The notes under the pieces are model-generated. The model had not been told where the DNA came from. It did not search any database and saw only the letters and a list, made by a program, of their open reading frames with translations. From Siniperca chuatsi (Eukaryota; Chordata; Actinopteri; Centrarchiformes; Sinipercidae), in NCBI RefSeq assembly GCF_020085105.1, contig NC_058057.1, positions 24,687,082-24,751,081 of the forward strand: 64,000 nt of DNA, written 5' to 3'. Below, piece after piece: positions 32,578 to 46,900 of this stretch. Position 1 is the stretch's first letter. Each line of letters starts with the position of its first letter. The position numbers and the translations under genes were made by a program.

Positions 32578-35200
32578 GAGCCCCCGCGTCCTCGTATCGG
32601 AAGGTGTTGAGAGGAAGGGAGACCTCAGAATGCCATTTTGCACAGCCTTCATCATCCAGACTGCACTGCTACAACGCTGCTAAAGGCGATCGTCTCATTG
32701 TCATAACCCATGGTCCGTCTGTCATAAGTGCAACATTAGAGACTGGTAAATCTGTAGCAGCAGCATTTAGGGCTCCAGTCTTCCCACTTTTGAAACAGAA
32801 AGTGAGTTATTACATCCACTGGCTCATACATTTTCTTGAAAATACTTTTTAGCTACTAAGACTCAAGTTTTGTCCTTCAAAATCATCAAAGTGGAATCTT
32901 TACTTCTCCAAAGATGAGGCACACACTGAAATGTGGTTATACTGTACCACCAAAGAGCAGTAAGACCAGGGTGGGGGGGTTGCTATCTGAATTTTACGAG
33001 TTAATATTTCCAAAAGAGATGGATTTTATCCTTAAACAAGCTATTTTTTTAAGAAACTGTCTTTAAATGACTCTACTCACTTTTCATACCATCAAGCAGT
33101 CAAGTATTTTTCAAAGTTTGGAATTAAATTCTTCAAACGTTTGCCAAAGTTGTGGAGCTAATACATTCTGTGGCATTATTATGCAATTTGCACTTAATCC
33201 AATTATGCATTTGCATATTAAGTAATAGATGTTGAGTATTTGTTGACAGGCTTTCACACCCGAAACCAAAATTGGTGGTCCTTATCTGGTGTGACTTTTT
33301 GATAGCTAAAATTAATACCTCACTAAAACTAAACTTAGATTGAATTAAGTGTCTTAATTCAGCATTTTAAGCGCTTGAATAGCTTAGCACAAATGATTGG
33401 GGAAATCAATTAGGTTGTGAAAATTGGGGCTGAGGGTCTCGGACCAAATTATGTATGCACTAGGGCTGCAGGGAAGGACGTTTATATACAGTAGATACAT
33501 GAGCAGCTGCTATTGGCACTTTATTTTACTCAAGTACACAGAAATGAAGGTTGCAGCTTGGGTCTTCTGACTGAAGTACAGTACTGAAGTGCTGGATTTG
33601 GTAACTTTCTGTTTGTATGTTAAATTAATTTAAACACTTCCTCGCTCTGTCAGGATCTGTCTTTTGTGTGTTTTTGGAGGTTTGTTTTTAAATTAAGCTG
33701 TAAGTGCTGTGGTTCCTGTTTGTTTCCTTTGTGTCCTGATGTTGCACTTTTGAGTTGTTTGTCTTGAAAAACTCCTTTATTTCAAACCTTTTTATTTGAT
33801 GTTAAGTAACCTGAAATACCTAACTACCCTGGGTGACCCACTGATGTTTCTATAAGCCTTCTTTAGTCATCCCCATCTACATTGTAGAAGATTGCCTAGT
33901 TGGATAGTTGGATAAAGTCTTCCTTAATAACTAACCAGAGAACTGAAATAGGGCTTTGTTCAGGTTACATTGTTTATATAGAGAAAACACTCCCTTTCCC
34001 CCATCTAACTTTATGTATGTGTATAGTTTTACTTAATATATATATATATATATTAGTTTTGACCATTGACGTGTGATTGCATTTCACTGCCTCTTGTTCA
34101 ATACATTGCCTGTCAAAAATGTGATTATGGAAACAACTGACATTGTTTATTAATGTTCATTGCTGTGAGGGGTCACACCCGTCTGCTTGCTAGAATTGCT
34201 GCTGTTAAACACAGTGGAAGTCTTTGATACAAGCAATACGGTGATCTGTTTAGTCTTGAGAGCCTCTGTTACAGACCAACAGTGGTGATTGATCAATCAA
34301 CATGTATTTATCATGCTCCAGGAACTAATGCCCTGGTAGCTCTTTAGAAAATGTTGATGTGTAATGCTGCCCAAGGAGCCGTTTTATTGTCGTGAAACAT
34401 TTAAAAACATCTCATTTTGAAGCTCAAATAGCATTTTTGTCTTGTTTTTATTGCTGAAATAATTACCTTGTTTGTAGGAACAGCAACCAAGTGGTTTCAA
34501 CCAGAACAGTGGGACAGAAAAGATTTAGAAGGAGAGCAAACCCATCTATTTGACTAGCAGAGTTTACCTGTTAAACTGATGAGCATTATATGGAAATAGT
34601 CACACCTCAGTTAAGTTTTGTGTACCTTTTGTGGGTTTATCGGATATGATCACTGATCACAGGCAGAATTGTTACCCACAATTTTAAGGGCAATGTGATG
34701 AACTGCCCCGAGGCCCCAGACCCTCAAGGGGCCAGAAGCCTACAGGTTCACCATGTGGCGTTTGTGATTATTTGATTAATTGCAAACTTGTTTGGTAATA
34801 CTGTATCCACCACTAAAAGCACAATACAAAAAGTAGGGGCCTTAAGACATCACCTGCATTGTTACCTATCTTGAGGCTCCACCCTGTAGAGGGGCCCTGG
34901 GATAAGATCTAGTCTTAAAGCCTTTATTATTTTATTTTACTTTACCTTTACCATGGCACACATTCCTAAATTAATTTGTACTTAAATCTGCTCTAATCAA
35001 TATTTTTACATTAACAATTGGTCATATGACTGTGTAATCTGAAAGGTGTTGTTTGTATTGACAAACTGCTTTGGCGTCTTTCAGCTCATTGCTTTGGTTT
35101 CCAGCTGCAGCAGCTGTTTTCAGAGAAAAACTCCAATAAACCAACTGTACACTACCTGTCCAGCACCAAAAAGCAGACAGACAAAGTTAGTGACTAGCTA
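32578..35200 (+). other. BTBD9 3' UTR and spacer
   Basis: No coding exon is seen after the BTBD9 stop. An (AT)n run lies at 34,037-34,054. 34,690-34,915 (gaggccccagaccctcaagg ... gaggggccctggg) and 35,070-35,360 (cagctgttttcagagaaaaa ...) read like dispersed fish repeats. An AATAAA occurs near 35,134. The exact 3' end is not determined. Confidence 0.4.
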
Positions 35201-35779
35201 ACTAGTGAATATTGGACTCAACATTCATTAGGTCACCTGAAACATGACTGCAAATGAATGCTAATCTAGCTCTGCGTCTGCTTGATGTGTAAATAGGCAA
35301 CTCCTTTCTAACATGTTCACCATATCAGAATTATAAGGTGATCTAGGTTGTTTTCAGCTTGTTGCGCTGCTCAACAAAACAACAGCAAACTAACTAATAC
35401 ACACACAATGCACAGACACTGGGGAAAGAAGGGAGGTTAATAGCTGTCCACATCTTAATTTTGCCCTGGGGCCATGTAGAGTTAATCCCTGACAGCTAGT
35501 ATATCATTGAACTAGAGATGCTGTTAACTTTGTAAAATCAGCATTTGAACACAACATTTCAATGTAAAGTACATTCTGTCTCCCCCCACCCCCATATGCT
35601 AATATTAATAATGGTTTGATGGAGTCCTATTTTAAGTTGATTTTATTTTCTTTTAATTACAAATGTAGAGTTAAGTCTTCACTGTAATCAGGTAAAACGG
35701 ATTACAGTAAAGCCAATGATCAAAGCTGATCAAACCCTTACACATTTCTGTCTTTCTACCCATTTGAAGTGAATACAGC

Positions 35780-36417
35780 GACACAACATGTTTACTTTGT
35801 CATTTTTATTGGGATTTAGTCGTGAATTACTGCAATTAGTGCATTTACATGTCAGTTTGTGGCACTGTTTTGCCTTCATTTCGTTGGGCAATATTGACAT
35901 TTCTGGTTTGATGGACGCGTTTCCGGCCCAGCATACTTCGTACCAGCGACGTGTGAATAGGGGTGGCCATGCACTGTTAAGAGGGGAAGGCCTTACTCAA
36001 TCTATTTGTTTTATCTTTTTCGTATCCTCCCACGCATTCGACATCGCCACAGTTGTATTTTATCTGTATCGATGGACAGCTTGCGATTTTTCTAAGCTTT
36101 TTAGTGTCGAGTAAAACACCGGGACGCCCCTCTCTTTTTGTTTGTCGGTCGTAACGTCCGAACGTCCAGCTGATTGCTTCGAGTGCCGTTCAATTATTCC
36201 AGTTCAAACTAAGCCGTTTTGTTTGACTTAACGGAAGGATTTTGTGGCCGAAACGGGCCGAGTTCGCCCCCCTTTTTCACCGACTTGTGGACTTTAAAAC
36301 AAAGAGGACATTTATCTTTTTGTTTAACTTGAGTGTTGGATCGTTTTTCTCATTGAACGACCAGGCCCCGGACTCATCCCCAGCCTCGCGTTTCCATATC
36401 GGTTTTTGTTGGAAGTC
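35780..36417 (+). promoter_or_regulatory. ZFAND3 promoter and 5' UTR
   Basis: CpG-richer DNA (acgtccgaacgtccagc, ccgaaacgggccgagttcgc) ending at the ZFAND3 ATG. Open frames at 35,788-36,114 and 36,242-36,505 are treated as leader or chance: the second overlaps the true start in a different frame. Confidence 0.5.
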
Positions 36418-37872
36418 ATGGGAGACACTAGTGAACGAAGCAAACCCCCGAGTCTACCTCCCCGGTGTCCCTGTGGATTTTGGGGGTAAGTTAAACCTAA
36501 TATAAACTAGATTAAGCCTGCTATCTTGAACTGAAAGGTAAAACCGGATGAAATATGCTCAACGGGTTCAACTAGTCCAAACCCATTGTTGTTGTTCTGT
36601 TGTACAGGCCGAGGGTGGGGGGTTGGGAAGTTAGCTGATAAATAAACCTCCTAGCTTTAAAGCTAGCTAAATATCCACAGTTTTATGTTTATGAACTCAC
36701 TTTCGTCGTTTCTAACGCCGGCTATTATTTTTTTAATAGTGCTATATCGTGTTTTAAGGCAATTTGTAAACCAGGAGGTGACGTACCCGAGATAGAACAT
36801 GATTTATTGCCAGCAGGTTCCTTTTAAACCAAACCTGTTTTCTTGAATCACCTCGAAGATAAGCAGCAATAAAACGGTTAACACGTTACTTTGGTTAAAC
36901 CCTCGAACCGAGCAGTGCTGGTAAACCAGTCTTTTGAGTTATTTTACACCCTTTTACATTCGGTCTTGACAAGTGGTGGATGTGTGTTGCATACCGGATG
37001 TGATTCACTGGTGTCTCCTGTGTTACCCCATAGGAAAAATGACTAACTTACATCTAACCTTTAGTCGATTTAACAACGATACTCAAACATGACTGTCCGC
37101 TTCTCCTTTATAGGGATGTAAGTTATTCCAAAGCAGCAGAAAAAACATACTAGGATAAGATTACTGTCATCTCATTACAGAGCACCATAGCCACACTATT
37201 AACCCCCTGTAATACTTGCATTACAGTAATATTAGTGATGGCTGGCAACCTACTACTATTGTGTGAAATACAACCAGTAAGACAATTGCCTCCCTGTTTG
37301 GGGGTATTGTCATTACAGAACATTGTCATATGACTTGTCATTTGGTTGCCGACCCCCTCCCTCAAGCCCCATCCCCCTGTTGCCTTCATTTTGTGGCGTC
37401 CAGTAAGCAAACTGGAACCAGTAACCCACCTGTCAATGTCAGGTGACATAAATGGCAGCGTTGTGTGTTGACGGCCCTGCCTGCCTCAGCTCAGAATAAC
37501 ACCTGGCCTGGGGCTGCTGGCTGTCCTGTCCCACACAGGCTCTTCACACATGTCACTGAAACTCAAGACCTCTTTAAAAGATCTTGAATAAGGTTACACT
37601 TTCAGCATTTTGAGGGATTGAATTCAGTATTGGTGCTCTTTTTAAAGCATGTACGGCCCCTTAACCTGGCAGTATTAATGACATGTGTCTCCCATCACTA
37701 AATACAGTGTTTTTTGTGGTTTAAGCAGCATTATGGTTAATTTAAGGTAAGGTATGACTGATACAGAGTGCTAATACTTGTTTTTAGTATTCAGTCTTAA
37801 CATTTTACTTATGTGACAATTATTCAGTGTTTCCACAAAGATTTTAATTCTTGTCAGTTTTTAAAAGCTTCA

Positions 37873-37910
<38 letters not shown>

Positions 37911-40900
37911 TAAGACTGGGTGTACACAAACATGTGCGGAAAGTATACATGTTTTCATTCAAATCAAAGACTACACCAGGTGATTTCATTGACTAGTTCT
38001 TTGACTTTGGGTGAAGCTGTGTTAATCAGGGAAATCACCTGATTGTAATGATAACCTGAGGAGTTTGAGAACCATATAGACCTTTATGAGAAACTAAAAC
38101 TCTCCATTGAAAATCACTTGGAGATTTGTTAAGGTACGTTAGCAGTATAGGCCTGCAGATACTTGAAGCAATATTCTCTTTTATAATGTATTTATTTTTT
38201 GTTACAGAACACACAACAAACATTTTTGCTAGTGATGCCTTTTGGTCTGGTTATTAAAGGAGTATGACCAAGATATATACTGAGTAGTACACTTAACAGT
38301 TGTAAAATAAACTTGTCAGTGCTCTCTGGTCTACAAAATATGTAATAGTGATGCTGTTTTTAAATTACATCAAACATATATTACTGTATTAGGCTATATA
38401 CTGTATTGGAACTTCTATATCGGCTGACATATATCCGATATGGATATATCAGCAATTGGCTAATATGGAACAATATATTGGAGAGAAATATCGGAAATAC
38501 TTCCAGCCCCAGTTCAATCCTTTTCCAGGGTTCAAGGTTAATGGCTTGTTTTCTCTGCTGTCTTATCTGCGTATGTTTTTTCCACTCTGCATGCTACTAT
38601 CTGATGAACCATATGTATTTTAAGTACCTCAACAAGATATGTGGATATATGACTTGGTTGTGGCACTTTTTCTGCCGGAATAATGAAATATTCCCATCTA
38701 GTCTCCTAGTTGGAATATTACCTGTAATGGGGGGCACTCTGTAATACCTCTTGCCTAAATGAGTTTTAATTTTTCACCTGCCTGCTGTAAATTGCATTCC
38801 TTTCGTATTATTATTATTATTATTATTATAGCTACACAAATTATATTTTGTGCTCCTTAATTGGATACATCAGTTTGTCTTCTAGTATTGTTTAAGCTTC
38901 ATTAAATACAAGGTGATATAAAATGGTCTCAAAATAACTTTTGCATTGCATGCAGATGTTGAGTAGCCCAGCATCTGAAATATTCGTCTGTTCATGTAAA
39001 TTGATTTTTTTGGTGTCGCATCCTCGTCAGAAGGGCGAATTCCCAATTTGACAGTTCGATTGCATTATGCAGTTTGTTTTTGTGAAAACAATCGACAGAA
39101 GAAACATTCTTATTTATTGCTCTTTGGACATAACGTGTGAAGAAACTTTTCAAGTTTCACCATTCTTAGATTTTATAATACTTTCTCTTATGAATTTCTC
39201 AGCACAAGTAAATCACCTTGTTTTCTAGCAAAAAAAATGAATGAATGAGATTATTCTCATTAGAATAAAGTGAAAATGTCTGAACTTGGTTGGACTAACC
39301 TTCTCTAAACACTTCCGTTGGCCACAAACCTGCAATTTTCAAAGGAAATTAGGTAGATTTGGCTGTTCAGTTACATTTTACAACGTGAAGTGATGCTTAG
39401 AGGCAACATGAATGCAAAATGAATGGAAAGATGCAGCCTGAGGCAAAAAAAAAGTCAACTTGAAAATCTATGCGGCACAAAAATGTGCAGTTATCCTAAG
39501 TTGTATGACTGCATGAATGTACAAAGAAAGGAGAGTGCTGTAAAGAAATAAGTTAGTCTGAGCTTTCGCACACACAGTCGGTTCTTGTTGTCACAGCAAA
39601 CGTCCATCGGGGATCTGTCATCCATCGACGGTTTGTGGCCAAAAGGCACAGACTGCAAAAACACTCCAGCAGTCACAGCGAGCTTAAAATTCACTTTACA
39701 TTGTATGTGAATGCAGCCTGTCCGTGGGATGGATGTGGCGTTAGCTTGGCTTGAAAGGCATCACAGACAGTCTGACTCTCTGTGCTCCGCTCCCCCTCTG
39801 TACTGCTCAATGGTACATGAGAGCCAACTGATAACATTTACTTTGTGTTCTTTTGTTCAGTTCCATTATGCAATATCATAAGAGTTTTATGTTGCGAAAT
39901 AATAGTAATAAAGCTGCTATAATATACCATTAAACACATACCTTTAAGAAATTTGTTAAGGGACAAGACACATTTGGTGTCTAGCTAAACATCGTTTTTA
40001 ACTGCTTACGTACTTGTGAGCCTGTCAGTTCAATAAGTAGATGGGTAGAAATCAGCATGTTCTTTAAAAAGTTTTTCTGCTTGTGCTTATGAAGCACCTG
40101 GTACAGTTTAAAGTAACTACACGGCAGGTCAGTGTAAGTACAGGGGCTGAGATTTTGACTCAACATTGCTGCCGTGTATTTGGGAGCCCAGAATCATGGT
40201 TGCTAAATAATAAGAAAAGGCAGACTTACCTATTTTTGTTGGTTTTCTTTTTGACTCGGGCTTAAAATGGGTTAGACCAAGTGTAACACATTTTTTGTTC
40301 ACTCAATCGTACAAACATGTAGACTGCTATGGGTTAAATAATTTTAACCTACCTTAAGTAGCTGTAAGATTGTACTGTTTTTATTTGTAACTTTTTCCCC
40401 GAGAGTCAATATGATCAGTTTGATTTGCTGTAGATGTCACATTATGAAGTGAAACGCATGCAGAGCTTCACAGTGTCATCACCCTTCATTCTTTTTACTG
40501 GTCAGAGATTACACTGAGTTTCCAGTTTATTAGGCACACCTGTACAGTGTAATACATCCAGCAGACCTGGAATAAATGTTATCTTTGTGAAGCCGCTCAT
40601 ATTCAGTTTTTGTTGACATTGTGTCACAGTTTGTTGATTCAGCTCTGTGGCAATTCTTGAGGCTGTGATTAGTGGTGTTTATAGTGGATTACATTATATA
40701 TGTGTATATATATTTCTAATATTCTGTCCGCCTCGCATTTGAAAATGGGGTTGGACAAAATGGTAGAAGCACCGTTCTAAGTCTGTATCTCCAGTAGTAT
40801 AATTATAGCAAAAATATGATAATGACAGATCGGGGTCACTCACACCAAAGTCTAATCAATTGTTACTTTGCTCAAGGCCCGTCTTTCTAACAAATTTCAT

Positions 40901-43900
40901 AAGAATCCATTTATAGATAATGCGATATCTTGGTGATGCACAGATGCAATGACTGTAACAGGTGAAAAACATCACCTCCTTGGTGGAGGCAAAAACAGTC
41001 TGCAGGCTTGTCCTGCTGCATTGGTCACAAAGCTCCTGTAGGAACAATGATCTGAATACCCTACGGAGTTCCAGCCTCTGTACCATTGACAGGGCTCACA
41101 GCTGACAGAAATGGCTGTATTGTGGTGGTATGAACATTAAAGAGAGGTCCAGAAGGTGAGGGAAAGACATGACGTATCTGTAGGAAAAGGTACCACCAAC
41201 CACCAAGAAAACCAGGAGACAGACAAGTGCATTTCCAAAATGTTCAATGTTTAAAGATTTAAAATCTCAGTTTAAAGATTGAAATCAGCAGAGGTTCACC
41301 AGTTGATAAAACTGCCCATTGTCCCCTAGATGGTGTTAAAATGAATCGTTGAACTTTAAGGTCACAGGAAGTATTACAGTATGTTTAATCTTTATTAGTA
41401 GTCATATTAAACTGTGTAATGCCAATGCTTTCCCTGTCTCCTCGTGGTTCTCTGCCACACTAAAATCATTGCCCATTATGGCAAAAACGTTGTTAAATTA
41501 CTCTGTTTTTGTTGACAATTCTCTAAGTAGGCTGGGTCACTGTGCAGCCATGACTGAAACAGGTGACTGACAAAGAACTCTGGGCTTTTGCAGGACCTAA
41601 CTCTGTAAGTGAAACCTGCATCCATTACACATCCACCCCCTCGCCCTCAAGGCAGCCAATAGCATTTTGAGTATATAGGACATCTCACACTCAGCTTGTT
41701 AGGCTCGGCTCTTTGTTGTCAGACTTGACTCAACCTTTATCAGACTAAGCTGTACTTTTTGTCATCTTCAGCTGGCCTTTGTCATGTTCAGCTCCACTGT
41801 GTCGGCCTCAATTGTACTTTGAGCTTAATGCTAGAATGATATGGAGACAGTTGCAGACTGATGGAATTTAGGCTTATCATTTTCAAATAAATGCGTTGTT
41901 TGCATATCCAAAGGTGTTGTACATGGGCGTTAGATCATCATGACGGCAGGGTACCTAGTGTTGGTTTGAGCTGAACCCAGTATAAGTGACATTATAACTA
42001 AACCTTTCCTTGTTTGACTGCAGAAAGATCCGCAGTAATCTACACCAATGTGTAACAGGAGACAGATTTGAAGCAAATTTTGTCTTTCTGCTTGCATGAG
42101 ACTAGTGGTGCTGAAACAATTACTCTATTGACAGGAAATGAATCAATAACAACGGTAAAACAGTAAAATAATGTAATTTATTACAACCCTCAGCTCCTTC
42201 TGTAAGTGATTTTTTTAGTGTCCCCATAACAGCCATTTGCTTCCCCGTCCTCTGATTTCCTGTCATCCAGCCTTGAATTTATTGACACAAAGGCTCAGTT
42301 GCCAGAATGACAAACAAAAAAAGGGTTGCTGAGATGAAACATTAGGAGCGATTATGAAAGAGGTTGACGCTCAGGATGTGGTGATAATTGTCATTTGAGA
42401 TATTTAAAAAGAGGTATGGTCCTACTAGTGTTTGTTACGGAGGCAGTACCATATTTCATAATGGCATTTGTCTTCCCCATTTATGATTAGCCACTCTGCA
42501 TAAAGTTGATACAGGTATTGGTCTATGTGGAAACAAAATTTTTGTTTTGCCAGAAAATGATGCACCAGATAATTTATGGTAATCATGTGCTTTATTTGTG
42601 TACAATTTTGTTTCATTTTCCATATAATTGATTTTTGTTTAATCTTTCATGCCATGATGTTGTCTTCGAATGAACAACATTTTACTTTAGGTTTGTATCA
42701 GAACAAGTTGTGGAAACCGTTGTAATAAATAGAGGCAAAGCTTGGATGTCTGAGGTGGTCAATGACATTAATTTTCTCACCTGTCTCCTCAGGTCCAGTA
42801 AAACCATGAATCTCTGCTCCAAATGTTTTGCTGGTAAGTCTTTTCTCAATACACAGTATTTCTGAAATGACAAAGAGCATCATGAGATTAAATTGCTTAT
42901 TTTGTCCTGGGTGACATCTGCATATCATCCCACAGCAAAGAGTTTAGAGCAACTAACATGGGCATGAGACGAAAAAAGAAGTGGTTAAACAGAAAAGGCA
43001 GTTGGTCCCTATACTGTGCCACTGTGTCTCCCTGGGTTTGAAACTGGTTAATAAAATGATTTCTGCTATTAGCACAGTCATCATAACCACGCTGTTTCTT
43101 CATGGCTTACTTTATTTCCCCAATAAATGTGCTATGCAGCTAAAGTCACAGTTGTCATGAAATAATTTTACAAGCATGGGAGCCTGCCGAATCGTGACTG
43201 GGATTGAAAAGTTGCTTGCTCTCTTGTTCACCGGCAGGTGACCAGCTGCCATTTGGGACCCTTTTCCTATTCTAAAATACAGTTTGCAGAAATTGTACAG
43301 CACATACATTTCAGGCACAGCAGTATTTAAGGCATGTTAGCCATGAAAAACAGTTTCCAACATATCAGCATGTTAGAGCATCACTTGCCTCGAATGGTTC
43401 ACCTGTAAAATGTACAATTTCATGCTCGACTACTGAGTTAACTGATGCAAATGACCAAATGTATGCATACTTACGAGAATAATATATTTAGACCAGAAGA
43501 GAAGACATTGAATTTCATGTTTTCCATCTCTAACATAGTCTTTGAGGATTAGCTGCTTTCAGCTGGCTACTTGTCACACATAAATGGGGGAAACAGTTCC
43601 ACATTTGTTTTTTCTGTGAAGTTTTTTTTTTTTCTTGGCATGCAGAGCTGTTCTCACTGACAGACACAGACACAGACACAACTAGCAGCAGCTTGAGGCT
43701 AGATGTGCCAGCTAATGTCGGTTAGGAATGCTAACAATGCTAAGAAGTCATTCTAGGAAAATGGAAGGATGTTGTGTTTTAAGAGCAGAATCGGCTATGC
43801 ATTTGGAAAACAGACCAATAAAGTCTGGTTACCTTATTCAGCATTTTGTTCTGAAACCCCCTTAAATGTAGAAAGTTTGCTTTTCCACAATGTGGAAGTG

Positions 43901-46900
43901 TCTGACAAAGAAAAATGCCCAATTAAAGTTTGAAAATGTCATGGTATGCATTAAGTTTTTTTTAATGACTCCTCCGGTCTGGTTTGGGAGGATGGGTTGA
44001 GGGTGCACTGCAGCCCCGTCGGTGGCCATGGCAACCAGTGAGTATGGCAGACATCAAGGACCTAAGGGCCCGGCTTTGAGTCTAGCATCACAGACAGCAG
44101 TGACGCTCAGAATAGACTCAATACACATGAGTATAGAGGCTGAGCAGAAGTGGGTTAGTCCACATGTGGAGGAGAAACTAAAATCTAGGCTGACCTCCCT
44201 CACCCTCCCTGAAGGGGAAAGAGTAAAGACAATATCGTCATGGATCAATATCGTCAAGATTATCAGAGAGGTCTGAAGTGCAGCTCAGTCTTCCAAGGTG
44301 ATCATGTCTTTCTCTTACCAAATCATTGGAAAAGTTACCTTATAGTCATGTGGTTATGCAGTTAACAGCAGGGACTGTTTTGAAAACTTTTGAATTTGGT
44401 GCATTTAGTGCTTGGACGACTTGAACATCTTTTAAAGGTATTTTTGGGCATTGGATTTGTCTTTATTAGACAGATGACAGTAGAGAGCTGACAGAAAATG
44501 AAGGGAGAGAGAGAAAGAGATGGGGCTGGCGCATTAGGGCTGCAACTAACGATTATTTTCATTATTGGCTAATCTGCTGATCACTTTCTCATTTAATCAA
44601 TAAATCTTTTGGTCTGTAAGACGTCAAAAAATGGTCAAAACTGCTCATCACAATTTACCAGGGCCCAAGGGGATGTCTTCAAAAACTGTCTGGCCAACAG
44701 TCCAAGCCAAAGATATTCAATTTACGATAATCAAAGACGATAACCAGGGAGTTTTTGGCATATTGGCATAAAATACTTGAATGATTAATCTATTGATCAA
44801 TATTTTACCAATAAATGTTCTTTTAATTGACCAATCAATTAATCAACTTAATTGTTTCAGATGTAATTCAAATCATCCTTTGCATAATCTCCACGTTTGC
44901 TTATGGCAATTTGGTTTTGAAGTTTGATTGTCCGACAAAAATGTGAATTGAATGCTTTAATTAGCTAATTGTCAACTGGTGTTGGAGGTTCCTTGAATGC
45001 ACCAACAAGGAAGAGTTTTCTAAACTTTTGTGTTCTCAGCTGCATTGACATGTGACTTAATGTTTGACACCAAAGGACAAGGCAGCTAAATGTTTACTTT
45101 AATGGATCCCCTATCTCAACCAAGTCTCTGCTAAAAGAAATAAGAGGTAATAGACGATGAACATCAGCACTAAGAAAACCTGTTAGATGTTTGGAAACTG
45201 TACACACATTTACATTTACCAAGCGGCCAGTACATAATCATTTCATGGACAGGAAAAACCAGCATACCAAAGGAAGTAGAGAGGCAACAGATAGATATAT
45301 ATATATAACGTATGAGAGTTCTCCTTACTCTGGGCAGAGCACTCACTCACTGCTGTTCAGACTTTTTTTGCCCCTTAGTTTTAATTGATCATTTTCGATG
45401 AGCAAAGAACCGCCCACCAAAATTCACTTCACAGCTTTATTGTGTAAAAATATCAATAATGTTAGCCTGCCTGGTAGCTACAATACCATATTTTCTACAC
45501 ACTTGCTACATATAACCTGTTATTACAGTTGTAGTGTCAGGAGGTTTGGGGTGTGCGGCTGTATTTCTGTACTACACACCATAAGCAGACGCACAAGTCC
45601 AGATTTGAGTGTTTTGACTCTGTTTCTGTGTCGTCTCTCTTTTCTCCTCCTCCTCCCTTTCTGTCTGTATCTATTTCCCTGTCCTATTTTTACATTTCTC
45701 TCTGCTTGCTTACTTACTGTCCTTGACCACAGACATCGAAAAGAAGCAGCCAGGGGAGGACTGCACCACCAAGCCTATCCAAAGCACTGGGAGTAGCCAA
45801 TCACCAGTTTTTAGTAGCGAGACGAGCAGTAGCAGTAGCCAATCCCTTTTGTCATCGCCGCCCTCTAGCTCCGAGCAGCCGTCAGCCGAAGAGCCCTCGC
45901 CCACGTTGCCCAGCACGAGGGAAGGTAAGATGGGACCACCAAGGTTTTCACACGTAACGTGTCCTTTTTTTTTTTAGGAAACAAAAACCCTCATCATACC
46001 ATTTTTATCTTCTGATGAAAAATGTCCTAAAATAAAGACAAAAAAATAATTCATAAATACAGCACTTGTTGTCCAAGGCAAGCTGTTGATGAAAAATGGA
46101 CAGTCTATTCTTCATGTCTTTTTAAATCCAGTGGGAAAGTACAGAGTGAGATAGAGCAGGGCAAACAGGAGATAAAGTTCTGACTGGATTCAGTCACAGG
46201 CTGGTGGGGCGCTGAACCCTTCAACTACTCGCACCGAGGAAGCATAATTGAATGTGAAGTACGTTGCAGAACTCAGGAAATCATTTAATGCTGCAATACT
46301 CCCAGCAATTGCTGAGCTCGAGACTACATCAGCAGTGTTTCTTTATAGATATCAGTAGTATGATGTCTTTTGAGGTTGGACCCGTCGTACAAGCACAAAC
46401 GTTCCTGTGCAGCCTTCAATAACTTCAGATCGGTGCAGTGGTAGAATCCCAATAAAGATATAGGAATCAGTCTGTGTGAATTTTGCTTTTTGACAAAGAG
46501 CCACAGCAATAGTAATGCACCAGTACCAAGTGACACACTTGGACAACTGGACCTGTACAGTGCAAGATATACAATAGACAGTTGAGAGCACACTTTTCTC
46601 AGTGAAAGATCTAGCTTGTTAGTTTATCTGAATGCCCTGTACGTTAACCCCGTACGTCTACTATTACACTATTATTGAGTCTGTTTTTGAGTTCCAGCAT
46701 TGTAACTTTCTTAAAGCAAATACAAAATTCCAATTGGGAAAGATAATTCACTTATTTTCACTACAAATTAACATGTTCAAAGAATGTAGAAATGTTTATT
46801 TTGTTTATTCTGTCATTTTATGGGGCTTTCGAAAATATTAAACTGCTTTGGAATCTTTGCATCTCCTCTTGTGGAGTATAAAGTATTTTTCGTTTCTAGA

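Noticed and set aside
35788-36114. 108-codon open frame upstream of ZFAND3 as a separate gene
   Set aside because: No recognisable domain or splice context; it lies in the promoter/leader of ZFAND3.
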